64,000 nt of DNA, from the NCBI GenBank assembly GCA_030424845.1, contig JAUHWC010000005.1, forward strand, positions 1 to 64,000, written 5' to 3'. The DNA comes from Alphaproteobacteria bacterium (lineage in GTDB: Bacteria > Pseudomonadota > Alphaproteobacteria > Sphingomonadales > Sphingomonadaceae). Both the position numbers and the translations under genes were made by a program. Each line of letters starts with the position of its first letter. Positions within the stretch are counted from its first letter, which is position 1. Below the pieces are notes generated by a model. The model searched no databases and was not told the origin of the DNA. It saw only the letters and a list, made by a program, of their open reading frames with translations. Shown piece after piece: positions 56,447 through 64,000 of this stretch.

Positions 56447-56923
56447 CTATTCCTCGTCCCAGATCAGCAGCGCCAGCCTGCGCGAGACCATCGGCGCGGT
56501 ATCATGCGGCAACTCGTGGCGATGGAAGAAGCCGACCTCCACGATCTCGCGCATGTCCGGTCTCGGCGCACCCTTCACCTGCCCCACCACCACATGCACC
56601 TGGTTGCTGCCGCCGTAATAGGGCTCCTGCAACCGGGTGAGGAAGCGCGGCTCGTGCAGCGAACAATCCAGCTCCTCGGCAATCTCGCGCAAGGCAGTGC
56701 GGACCGGGTCCTCGCCCTTGCGCATACCGCCACCGGGCACCGTCCATTGCGGCGTGCCATAGGAATGGCGCACCAGCAGGATGCGCCGCTGTTCGTCCAG
56801 CGCGACGATGGAACAGCCGGTCAATTCCGCATTGAAGGTCCGCACCAGAACGGACCGCACGGTGAAGGCAAGGCGATAGAGCGCGCGGTGAAGCGGCTTG
56901 GGAATGGCCGACAGCAAGCTCAA
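56447..56923 (-). CDS. Nudix hydrolase
   Basis: A 158-residue Nudix protein. The box GGGMRKGEDPVRTALREIAE followed by EL contains the G-x5-E-x7-RE-x2-EE-x-G pattern in slightly diverged form (final G is C). TVPGG before and VEVGFFHRHELPHD after fit the fold. The basic N-terminal 30 residues (HRALYRLAFTVRSVLVRTF) are unusual and may bind membrane or nucleic acid. Overlaps pgl by four bases (ATGA), so the two are coupled. Confidence 0.88.
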   Translation of the reverse strand: MSLLSAIPKPLHRALYRLAFTVRSVLVRTFNAELTGCSIVALDEQRRILLVRHSYGTPQWTVPGGGMRKGEDPVRTALREIAEELDCSLHEPRFLTRLQEPYYGGSNQVHVVVGQVKGAPRPDMREIVEVGFFHRHELPHDTAPMVSRRLALLIWDEE

Positions 56924-57540
56924 GTGAAACAGGTGACAGGCTGTTGCGCCGCGCCCAGCAGGCGGGCGATGGGCAAGTCATGTTCGCCGGCCACCGCCGC
57001 ATCGAACACTGCACGCTTGTCATCCCCGCGGATCACGAAGACCAGCGCATCGCTGTCAAGAAGTGCCGGGATCGTCAGCGTGATCCGGTCGAAAGGCGCT
57101 TCTGGCGGCAGCGGGTCGGGCGTCAGGCGGCGCACCGCTTGCGGATCTGCCGGATCGGGATCGGTATTGGGAAACAGGCTGGCGATATGCCCGTCCGCTC
57201 CCATGCCGAGCCAGCTGACCGCGAAATGCGGCGGCTGGGCATCTTCGCCAAGCGCCACGACGCGCGCTCCGACAGGCTCGAGCAAGGCGCGGATCTTGCC
57301 GGTGTTGCTGGCCGCATGGTCTTCCGGAACCAGCCGGTCATCGCCAGGCCATACGGCAATGCGCGAAAAGTCGAGCTCGCGCCTCGCCAGTTCCTCGAAG
57401 ATCGGGAACGGGGTGGAGCCGCCCGGAACGGTGATCGCCACTTCGCCATCGCTGGCAGCAAGGGCCGCGGCGAGGCGGGTTTCCAGCCAGTCCGCAATGG
57501 CGGCCGCGCTGGCATTCTCGACAAAGCTGATGGTGGTCAT
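56920..57540 (-). CDS. pgl: 6-phosphogluconolactonase
   Basis: A 206-residue enzyme that hydrolyses 6-phosphogluconolactone in the pentose phosphate and Entner-Doudoroff routes. Family motifs VPGGSTPFPIFEEL, VWPGDDRLVPEDH and LGMGADGHIASLFPNTDPD are present. ATG 57540 (MTTISFVEN) is used; the ATG at 57552 is also possible. No zwf or edd is nearby. Confidence 0.92.
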   Translation of the reverse strand: MTTISFVENASAAAIADWLETRLAAALAASDGEVAITVPGGSTPFPIFEELARRELDFSRIAVWPGDDRLVPEDHAASNTGKIRALLEPVGARVVALGEDAQPPHFAVSWLGMGADGHIASLFPNTDPDPADPQAVRRLTPDPLPPEAPFDRITLTIPALLDSDALVFVIRGDDKRAVFDAAVAGEHDLPIARLLGAAQQPVTCFT

Positions 57541-57557
57541 GCAGCCAGCCATAACGC

Positions 57558-57600
57558 AAAGGCCGCCGGGACGCGATGGTCTCCGGCGGCCTTCTTTTTA
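57558..57600. terminator. Bidirectional terminator between pgl and dps
   Basis: AAGGCCGCCGG (57559-57569) and CCGGCGGCCTT (57583-57593) form an 11-bp stem; on the plus strand it is followed by CTTTTTA, on the minus strand by TGCGTTATGG. It lies downstream of dps, so it ends the dps transcript; the T-run on the plus side shows a canonical form although no plus-strand gene ends here. Confidence 0.7.
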
Positions 57601-57652
57601 CCGCACCCCGTGGAGGGGGAAGGGGATCAGGGTGCGGCGGGGATCAATCCGG

Positions 57653-58114
57653 TCAGTGCAGCATGCTGGAGAGGAACCACACGCGTTCCTCTGCCTGGTC
57701 GGTCCAATCATCGATCATTCCGTCGGTCGCGTTGTCGCCGGCCTTGTCGGCATGCTCCTTCAACGCCTTCAGCCGCGTGACCAACCCGGCATTGTCATCG
57801 CGCAGTTCGGCGATCATTTCTTCGGCAGAAAGGCCGGTATTGTCCTGGTCGGCAATGCTGGTGTGCGAGACGACCGAGCCGATCGAGGTCAGCGTGTTCG
57901 CACCGTTCTTGCGCACGCGCTCGCCGATGGCATCGATCTGGCCCTGGATTTCCAGCGCCTGCTCGTCAAAGGCAAGGTGCAGGTCGCGGAAACGCGGCCC
58001 CTTCACATGCCAGTGGAAATTCTTGGTCTTGAAATATAGCGCGAGGTGATCGGCCAACAGGCCATTGAGGCCTTCGATCAGTGCGGTTTTCGAATTGTCG
58101 CCAGTGGTGGCCAT
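57653..58114 (-). CDS. dps: Dps-type DNA-protecting ferritin
   Basis: A 153-residue dodecameric miniferritin that oxidises and stores iron and protects DNA. The inter-subunit ferroxidase ligands lie in NFHWHVKGP and DLHLAFDEQ; DWTDQAEERVWFLSSMLH is the usual ending. The N-terminal tail is short, so DNA binding via a lysine tail is weak. ATG 58114 preferred over 58132. Flanked by the bidirectional terminator. Confidence 0.94.
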   Translation of the reverse strand: MATTGDNSKTALIEGLNGLLADHLALYFKTKNFHWHVKGPRFRDLHLAFDEQALEIQGQIDAIGERVRKNGANTLTSIGSVVSHTSIADQDNTGLSAEEMIAELRDDNAGLVTRLKALKEHADKAGDNATDGMIDDWTDQAEERVWFLSSMLH

Positions 58115-58219
58115 GAGAAATCCCCTTTGCATTCGTGTTCGTGTTCACCCAACCAACGGCTGGAAACAGATCGAGTTTCACAAAAGGAAATGGTCAGTTT
58201 GATCGATTTTATCGATTGA

Positions 58220-58780
58220 TTACAGGATGCCCCGTGCAGACAGGCCCAGGATGATGGCAATCAGGGCCGGCACGCCGGCAAGACCATAGGACAGCAGTTT
58301 CTGCGGAACGCGGGCTTCCCATTCACTCCCCGCCATGACGGCGGCGGTCAAGGCCAGCGCGCTGCCGATCGCACCGCCGGCGGCAGCCAGCACCGGCTCG
58401 CCTGTCTGCAAGGTCAGCGCAACGACCAGGAAGCGCGCAGCATCGGTCAGCTGGGCGGCAAAGATCACGATCGCGATCGCTCCGGCAGAGCGGGTGGGTT
58501 CCCTCGGCGCAGGGCCTGCACGCAGGAAGGCCAGCTCCAGCGCGGACAGCAGCAGCGCGATGGCCACGAACATCTGCTTGGTTTGCGGTGCGAGCATGGG
58601 GGCCAGCAGGGTTCCCGCCCACGCCGCGATGGCGGATGTGGCAATGGCACTGGCCCAGATGATCGCCAGCAATATGCCGCCCTTGCCCAGCGCCCCGGAA
58701 AGCCGCGCTGTGCGCACCTGCTCGCGCCCGGCAAGGGTCACGACAAGGCAGGCCATCAGGGTTAGGAAGAAGGCGGGCAT
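58220..58780 (-). CDS. Six-helix membrane protein of unknown function
   Basis: A 186-residue inner-membrane protein with about six helices arranged in two halves: FFLTLMACLVVTLAGREQVR, GILLAIIWASAIATSAIAAW, KQMFVAIALLLSALELAFLR, and AGAIAIVIFAAQLTDAARFL, then GSALALTAAVMAGSEWEARV. The two-fold layout is like that of GDT1/TMEM165 transporters, but the ExGDKT motif is lacking, so the link is tentative. Monocistronic. Confidence 0.6.
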   Translation of the reverse strand: MPAFFLTLMACLVVTLAGREQVRTARLSGALGKGGILLAIIWASAIATSAIAAWAGTLLAPMLAPQTKQMFVAIALLLSALELAFLRAGPAPREPTRSAGAIAIVIFAAQLTDAARFLVVALTLQTGEPVLAAAGGAIGSALALTAAVMAGSEWEARVPQKLLSYGLAGVPALIAIILGLSARGIL

Positions 58781-59352
58781 GGCCCCTGTCTAGCGCCAAT
58801 GGCCGATCATGGAAGCCCGTCGCTCAGTCAGCGAAGCAGCAGGACGACGCACAAACTGGAGCGGTGAAGGGAAGCCAATAGAACTAGCAAGCAATTGAAT
58901 ACAAATAATTTTCTGAAACTGACAAATTCAATGGCCCCCAATCTGGCCCCCAGCGCTCCGCGCTTCTGTGGAAAAAGACGAGGCGAGCCGAAACCATCTC
59001 GCCTTTCGTAGAGGCTGGCGTTTGGCATTGCGAACAATGGTTGGGCATGGCCAGTGAGAGCAAATCACCCACGAGCAAAGTGCCGCCACGGCACATCAAG
59101 GCAGAGGAAATTTTTCGGATCGCGGACAACTCGCAGCCGTCAACACGGCCGGAAAGGAACGGGTTGCCGTCCTCAGCTGACCTGGTTCAGGACTGTTCGC
59201 GGAGAAAGCCGGATGGGTATCAGGTGCGGGTCTGAAGGTTAGCTATTGCGGGTTTCGAGTTTGGTGCTCAAGAGCATCTGCACAATTGAGACCTATTCAT
59301 GAAACTCTCCGGTGTTTGGTATCCGCTGATTTCTGATATTGGGAGACTATGG
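58781..59352. other. Gene-poor boundary region with AT-rich core
   Basis: About 570 bases without a convincing gene. A core near 58890-58930 is AT-rich compared with the surroundings and is followed by a direct repeat TGGCCCCCA (58932-58940 and 58944-58952). Open frames here are short and lack starts or recognisable motifs; the minus-strand reading WGPDWGPLNL is odd but unassigned. I see no tRNA or complete integrase. It separates housekeeping genes from the sugar module, so an old integration boundary is possible. Confidence 0.4.
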
Positions 59353-60384
59353 GTGGAAAGAACTGATCGGCCCATTCGCGTGACTTCCTTCGACGTAGCT
59401 GAAAAGGCCGGCGTCAACCAATCGACTGTCTCAAGAGCGTTGAACGACGATCCTGCAATAAAGGATTCCACAAAAGCGAAGGTCCGGACTGCTGCCGAGG
59501 CGCTTGGCTACTACGTCGACACCCGCGCATCGGCCCTGAGGCGGGACCGCACGGGCACGCTGGCAATCGTCGTCATCGGACGTCCAGGCACAGATGCACA
59601 CGCAATCAATCCTTTCCACTACAGCCTGCTGGGAAGTATTTGCGCCGCGGCTGCCGGAAGGGGTTATCAGTCGCTGGTCTCTTTCCAGTCCGAGCCCACA
59701 GACTTTTCCGACCACTTCGTGCGCAGTCGCCAGGCTGACGGCCTGATCCTGATCGGCACGAGAAACAACGATGAGGCATGGGAATTCCATCGAGGCGGCG
59801 CCAACGCCGGCAAGGTCGCGATCTGGGGTTCGACGCTCGATGATCCCGGCAGCATTGCTTCCGACAATGTCACAGCTGGAAAACTGGCGGCGGAAAGACT
59901 GTTGGCTGCGGGACGCAAGCGGCTTCTCTTCGTCGGCGATATCGACGATCCGCAGCGCCAGTTTCGTGAGCGTTATTCGGGCTTTTGCGATTATCTTCGC
60001 GCGACAGGCCACACCGTTACCGATCCCGTCTTCGCAGACGGGCAGACGCGGTTCGATCAGGGCCGCGCTTCTGTCGCCCGGCTACTGGCTTCGAAATGCG
60101 AGTTCGATGCCCTCTTCTGCTGCTGCGATTCTCTGGCGCTGGGCGTATTGGATGGGCTGCGAAGCGCAAAGGTTCGCGTGCCGGAAGACGTCAGCGTGAT
60201 CGGCTTTGACGGACTGGAAAGCGGCCTGCACTGCATACCGCCGCTGGCGACTATCCAGCCGGATTTTGGGGCAGCTGGCGTCATGCTGGTGGATGCGGCA
60301 TTGGGCAGCATCGCGCCCGGCGAACAGCAACGGGTTCCGGTGAAATTGATAGAGCGTGCAAGTGCAGGGCCAGTTGCAAAGTGA
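59353..60384 (+). CDS. LacI-family transcriptional regulator
   Basis: A 343-residue repressor from GTG 59353, which lies seven bases behind GGGAG (59341-59345); ATG 59299 is an alternative. N-terminal helix-turn-helix VTSFDVAEKAGVNQSTVSRA, hinge ALGYYVDTRASALRR, then a periplasmic-binding-like domain with VRVPEDVSVIGFDGLESG. Neighbours (aldo/keto reductase, GH13, Gfo/Idh) suggest it responds to a sugar or glucoside. Confidence 0.92.
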   Translation: MERTDRPIRVTSFDVAEKAGVNQSTVSRALNDDPAIKDSTKAKVRTAAEALGYYVDTRASALRRDRTGTLAIVVIGRPGTDAHAINPFHYSLLGSICAAAAGRGYQSLVSFQSEPTDFSDHFVRSRQADGLILIGTRNNDEAWEFHRGGANAGKVAIWGSTLDDPGSIASDNVTAGKLAAERLLAAGRKRLLFVGDIDDPQRQFRERYSGFCDYLRATGHTVTDPVFADGQTRFDQGRASVARLLASKCEFDALFCCCDSLALGVLDGLRSAKVRVPEDVSVIGFDGLESGLHCIPPLATIQPDFGAAGVMLVDAALGSIAPGEQQRVPVKLIERASAGPVAK

Positions 60385-60430
60385 TCGATCTCCCGCGAAA
60401 CTTCGGACATCGCCATGGCAAGAAGGGACA

Positions 60431-61342
60431 ATGCTGATGCGTGGCGCAGGATTACGGCGAACACTGGCTCAATCCGGGATCGAGATTTCGCCCCTGGCAT
60501 GGGGCATGTGGCGCACCACGGATACCGGGCAGCGCATCGAAGATATCGACCGGCTCCTGCACGCGGCGCTGGATTCACGCATTAACCTCGTCGACACTGC
60601 TGACATCTATGGCTTCGATGGTAGGTCTGGGTTCGGCTCGGCAGAGGAACTGCTCGGGCAGGTCCTGGCGGGATCTGCGGGATTGCGGAATCGCATTGTT
60701 TTGGCGACCAAGGGCGGGATCAGGCCGGGGTCCCCATACGATCAGTCACCCGCTTACCTGAAAGATGCGATCGATGCCTCGCTGCGCCGGTTGCGCATCG
60801 ATCACATCGACATCTACCAGATTCATCGGCCCGATATCCTCGCCCATCCGCAGGAAACTGCGCGTGTCCTTGAAGACGGGCTGGCGAGCGGCAAGATCCG
60901 TGCCCTCGGGGTTTCCAACCACACGCCTTCGCAGATCGAGGCGCTGGCCGGTTTCCTTGATGCATCCCTCACCGTTACACAGCCCGAGATCAGCGCCCTG
61001 CGCATTGATTGTTTCGAGAACGGCGAGCTGGACCAAGCTATGGGCATGGGCCTCACGCCGCTGGCGTGGTCGCCGCTTGGCGGCGGGCGGTTGCTCAATC
61101 CGCAAAACGAACGCGAGCTTGCCGTTGCCAGCTCTCTCGATCGCTTTGCCCACGACCGCAATGTGAGCCTGCCCGTCGCGGCCTATAGCTGGCTGATGGC
61201 GCATCCGGCGGGCATTGTACCCATTATCGGATCACAAAATGCGGATCGGATTGCCGAAGCGGTGCAGGCGCTCGACGTGGAATGGTCTCGCGGTGAATGG
61301 TATGAGGTGTTCACCGCAGCGCGCGGGGCGCCCTTACCCTGA
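60431..61342 (+). CDS. Aldo/keto reductase
   Basis: A 303-residue NADPH-dependent AKR barrel. LVDTADIYG (Asp and Tyr of the catalytic tetrad), ATKGGIRPGSPYD (Lys), IDIYQIHRPD (His) and the C-terminal phosphate site VPIIGSQNADRI are present. ATG 60431 is reported; ATG 60437 is better spaced from AAGGGA (60423-60428). Physiologic substrate unknown, probably a keto-sugar derivative given the module. Its end overlaps the convergent GH13 gene by nine bases. Confidence 0.9.
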   Translation: MLMRGAGLRRTLAQSGIEISPLAWGMWRTTDTGQRIEDIDRLLHAALDSRINLVDTADIYGFDGRSGFGSAEELLGQVLAGSAGLRNRIVLATKGGIRPGSPYDQSPAYLKDAIDASLRRLRIDHIDIYQIHRPDILAHPQETARVLEDGLASGKIRALGVSNHTPSQIEALAGFLDASLTVTQPEISALRIDCFENGELDQAMGMGLTPLAWSPLGGGRLLNPQNERELAVASSLDRFAHDRNVSLPVAAYSWLMAHPAGIVPIIGSQNADRIAEAVQALDVEWSRGEWYEVFTAARGAPLP

Positions 61343-62971
61343 AGGCCCGCCGGACGCCGATGTGGCGAGGATGGTCCAGCCATAACCGTCCAGATACAAA
61401 GCCTCGTCTGCCTGCGCGGCCCCTTCGCCGAAGAGCAAGCTTGAACCGGAGAAATCGGCCATGCAGTCGTCCAGCCGCTTCTTCGCCCTGCTAAAGTTGA
61501 AGACGCAAAACAGCCTGTCTTCTCCGTCCGAGAGGCTCCAGGCGAGGACGTCACGGTCAGTCTCCAGCAGCGCAAGACTGCCCGTTCGCACACATCGACA
61601 ATTGCGGCGCCATGCGAGCAGTCTGCGATAGAGGTTTAACAATGATCCTTCGTCGCCGGTCTGCTGGTCAGCGGCCTTATCGACATGCGCATCGCCAATC
61701 GGCAACCAGGTCTTCCCCGCCTCGCTGAACCCTGCATTCGTGCGTCCCGCCTCCCACACCATCGGTGTGCGACAACCGTCGCGGCCCTTGCCCCTTGGCC
61801 ACATGGCGATGCCTTCAGGATCGCGCAGTTCCTCGAAGGTCAGTTCGACCTGCTCAAGTCCCAGTTCTTCGCCCTGATAGATGCAGATCGGCCCCGGCAG
61901 GCAGGCGTGAAAAGCTGCAAACATGCGCAATTGCGCGGGATCGGGCTGTCCGCCGGTCCACCGCGTAGCAACGCGCGGCACGTCGTGGTTTCCGATAGCC
62001 CAGACAGGAGTCCCCTCGCCTGCTTCGATCCATGTCTGCAGGATGGCGCGCAGGCGTTCGGGTGAAGCGTCGGGCGTGAGCAGGTCGAAACTGTAGGCCA
62101 TGTGCAACAGCCCGTCCCCGGCGGTGTACTCGATCTGGCGCTCCATGCCCTTGTCGTCGCCAATCTCGCCCAGCAGCAATCGGCCACCGTAACACTCCGC
62201 AAGCTGGCGCAGCCGGGCGAGGAAAGGAAGATTTTCGGGTTGGCTGCGGCAATGGACATGCGCTTGCCAGTCGTGCGGCTTGGCCCCCTGCCAGCCGTCC
62301 TTGCGCACCGGATTGTCCTCCAGACCCGGACTGTGAAAGTAGAAGTTGCAGACGTCGAGACGGAAGCCGTCGACCCCAAGATCGAACCAGAAGCGAGCAA
62401 TGTCCAGAACGGCGTCCTGCACCTGCGGGTTGTGGAAGTTTAGGTCCGGCTGCGAGGCTAGGAAGTTGTGCAGGAAATACTGGTGGCGACCGGAGTCCCA
62501 GGTCCACGCAGGACCGCCAAAGACCGAGAGCCAGTTGTTCGGCGGTGAGCCATCCGGTTTTGCATCGGCCCAGACGTACCAGTCGGCCCTTGGGTTGCTG
62601 CCGTCCGCCCTGCTCTGCACGAACCATGGGTGCTGGTCCGACGTATGTGACCAGACGTGGTCGATGATCACTTTCAGCCCCGCAGAATGGCATTCGGCGA
62701 GCAAGTTGCGGAAATCGTCCAGCGTACCGAAGATCGGATCGACGTCGCGGTAGTTCGCAACATCATAGCCAAAGTCCTTCATCGGACTGGGGTAGAAGGG
62801 CGAAATCCAGACAGCGTCCACGCCCAGCGCGGCAATGTAGTCAAGACGCTGGCGGATCCCTTCGAGGTCGCCGATACCGTCGCCGTTGCTGTCGTGGAAA
62901 GAGCGCGGGTAAATCTGGTAAATGGAACAGCCGTCGAACCATCGGCTCAGGCCAGGACCTTTCCCCTTCAT
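61334..62971 (-). CDS. GH13 alpha-glucosidase-like glycoside hydrolase
   Basis: A 545-residue cytoplasmic enzyme of the oligo-1,6-glucosidase/alpha-glucosidase branch. SIYQIYPRSFHDSNGDGIGD, the nucleophile Asp in GVDGFRLDVCNFY, acid/base Glu in RLLLGEIGDD and transition-state Asp in AIGNHDVPRVA are all in place, followed by a C-terminal beta domain. No signal peptide. The start overlaps the Gfo/Idh stop (ATGA), so both are one unit on the minus strand. Confidence 0.93.
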   Translation of the reverse strand: MKGKGPGLSRWFDGCSIYQIYPRSFHDSNGDGIGDLEGIRQRLDYIAALGVDAVWISPFYPSPMKDFGYDVANYRDVDPIFGTLDDFRNLLAECHSAGLKVIIDHVWSHTSDQHPWFVQSRADGSNPRADWYVWADAKPDGSPPNNWLSVFGGPAWTWDSGRHQYFLHNFLASQPDLNFHNPQVQDAVLDIARFWFDLGVDGFRLDVCNFYFHSPGLEDNPVRKDGWQGAKPHDWQAHVHCRSQPENLPFLARLRQLAECYGGRLLLGEIGDDKGMERQIEYTAGDGLLHMAYSFDLLTPDASPERLRAILQTWIEAGEGTPVWAIGNHDVPRVATRWTGGQPDPAQLRMFAAFHACLPGPICIYQGEELGLEQVELTFEELRDPEGIAMWPRGKGRDGCRTPMVWEAGRTNAGFSEAGKTWLPIGDAHVDKAADQQTGDEGSLLNLYRRLLAWRRNCRCVRTGSLALLETDRDVLAWSLSDGEDRLFCVFNFSRAKKRLDDCMADFSGSSLLFGEGAAQADEALYLDGYGWTILATSASGGPSG

Positions 62972-63963
62972 GTGGCTTGCTCATCGCTGTCGGGCGCCTC
63001 GAACTTGCTGCAAACCATATCCATGGCACGCTGCTGGCGAAGGATCGCCTCGCCTTCTGTTGGTAGCGGTGTGCCATCCGTAATCGCCTCGCAGACCGCT
63101 TTCAGCTGGTGCGCGAAGGTCGTGCCCGAACCCAGATCGAACGTCGCTATCTGCTTTCCGTTGAGCACGATACGACTGCCATCGTGCGGCGCGAGCGGGT
63201 TGGCGAAATCCAGCACGCCGCGCGAGCCCGTAACCCGCAGGCTGCGAACAAGCGGCTGCCCCGGTGCGATGGATGTGCGAAACCGACCGACGACACCTGA
63301 GGCAAAACGCAACTGCCCGGATACCGTCTCGTCCACCCCCGAAGCTGCTTTCGCGACCTCCACCTCCAGATGCGCAATCGATGTCGGATCGACGCTTTGC
63401 AGCCAGTGCAGCGGGTAGCATCCCAGATCGCGCATCGCGCCGCCACCAAGTTCGGGATTACGCTGAATCAACCCCTGATCGACCGGCAATTCGAGACTGA
63501 ATTCGGCGTCGACTTCCTCGATCTCGCCCAGCTCGCCGCGGCCGAGGACTTCAAGGAAACGGGCGAACGCCGGGTGATAGCGATGGTGCAGCGCCTCCAC
63601 GATCCGGACGCCGTTCTCCCTGCCCGCATTCAACATCGACTTCGCTTCGTCTGCGTTCATGGCGAAGGATTTTTCAACCAGCACGTGCTTGCCTGCCTGC
63701 GCAGCCGCGATGGTCCATTGTGCATGGTGAGTGATCGGCAGCGCGACATAGACGATGTCGACATCCGGCGAATTGATTACCGCCTCGTATCTCTCGCAGG
63801 CCTGGGGAATATCGTGACGTAGCGCAAAAGCCCGTGCCGTGTCGCCGGATCGCGCGCCGATGGCGGTGACGCGCGCCCGCTCCAGATCACGCGATGGCTC
63901 GATGATCGCACTCGGCGCGATCTTCGCGGCTCCTAGGATGCCAATCCGTAGTGCGTTCGTCAT
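62968..63963 (-). CDS. Gfo/Idh/MocA-family oxidoreductase
   Basis: A 331-residue NAD(P)-dependent dehydrogenase. N-terminal Rossmann fold IGILGAAKIAPSAIIEPSRD, then VDIVYVALPITHHAQWTIAA and GKHVLVEKSFAMN with the catalytic EK; C-terminal domain with ELGGGAMRDLGCYPLHWLQS. Substrates of the family are sugars, inositols or glucosides. ATG 63963 is used; the frame runs to 63987. It heads the unit with GH13. Confidence 0.92.
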   Translation of the reverse strand: MTNALRIGILGAAKIAPSAIIEPSRDLERARVTAIGARSGDTARAFALRHDIPQACERYEAVINSPDVDIVYVALPITHHAQWTIAAAQAGKHVLVEKSFAMNADEAKSMLNAGRENGVRIVEALHHRYHPAFARFLEVLGRGELGEIEEVDAEFSLELPVDQGLIQRNPELGGGAMRDLGCYPLHWLQSVDPTSIAHLEVEVAKAASGVDETVSGQLRFASGVVGRFRTSIAPGQPLVRSLRVTGSRGVLDFANPLAPHDGSRIVLNGKQIATFDLGSGTTFAHQLKAVCEAITDGTPLPTEGEAILRQQRAMDMVCSKFEAPDSDEQAT

Positions 63964-64000
63964 GCCGTCCCTGCCTCGCTCTCTCATCCCAAGCCAGCAG

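Noticed and set aside
58884..59129. Minus-strand frame with WGPDWGPLNL as an integrase tail
   Set aside because: Too short, no catalytic residues visible, and no flanking tRNA found; kept only as a note in the boundary region.

Overview
The window looks like a chromosomal segment of a GC-rich alphaproteobacterium of the Sphingomonadales, most likely Erythrobacteraceae-like. Pointers are the crtY-crtI-crtB carotenoid cluster, the alphaproteobacterial SspB, the small 1-TM and DUF2585-type membrane proteins, and several lipoproteins with Thr-Pro linkers. This placement is inference from gene content; no 16S or other rRNA is present. I found no rRNA, tRNA, CRISPR array, insertion sequence or phage structural gene.

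Layout. 1-8.9 kb: end of a zincin-like protease gene, a secreted cyclophilin, two tandem DUF1905 genes, rsh (ppGpp), a secreted unknown, a PLP aminotransferase, hemF, pdeM, and infC with a probable AUA start and a clear terminator. 8.9-14.5 kb: a bacterial voltage-gated Na-channel homologue, a DASS transporter, a TP-linker lipoprotein, a histidine kinase and a DnaJ-like protein. 14.5-19 kb: the full Tol-Pal operon ybgC-tolQ-tolR-tolA-tolB-pal on the minus strand. 19-22.8 kb: hisB-hisH-hisA-hisF, a 63-residue PEP-CTERM protein, then hisE-hinT, also minus. 22.9-29.5 kb: sspB, gmk, a lipidated S8 autotransporter protease, dapD and an M19 dipeptidase. 29.6-38.7 kb: a broken YadA-type adhesin, a cytochrome c-prime/b561 pair, a gallate-dioxygenase-like enzyme, an MBL hydrolase, a SWIB mini-protein, PEBP, S41 and C15 peptidases. 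38.7-42.6 kb: gene remnants around thiC and its TPP riboswitch. 42.6-48 kb: an S9 peptidase and a two-gene membrane protein/regulator module with a striking operator array. 48-52.4 kb: crtY-crtI-LOG-crtB. 52.4-58.8 kb: glpD, an MFS pump, dinB, a Nudix gene, pgl, dps. 58.8-64 kb: a gene-poor, less GC-rich boundary followed by a sugar module (LacI, aldo/keto reductase, GH13, Gfo/Idh).

Themes. Much of the window concerns the cell envelope: Tol-Pal, surface proteases, lipoproteins, OmpV-type and YadA-type outer-membrane proteins. Genes are packed with ATGA or 1-base overlaps, implying translational coupling. Several loci are decaying (YadA, K channel, acyltransferase), so the accessory content is in flux. 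The most notable observations are the infC AUA start, the triple palindromic operator at 44.8 kb, the in-frame amber codon in the adhesin, the out-of-frame start of the C15 peptidase, and the LOG gene embedded in the carotenoid operon.
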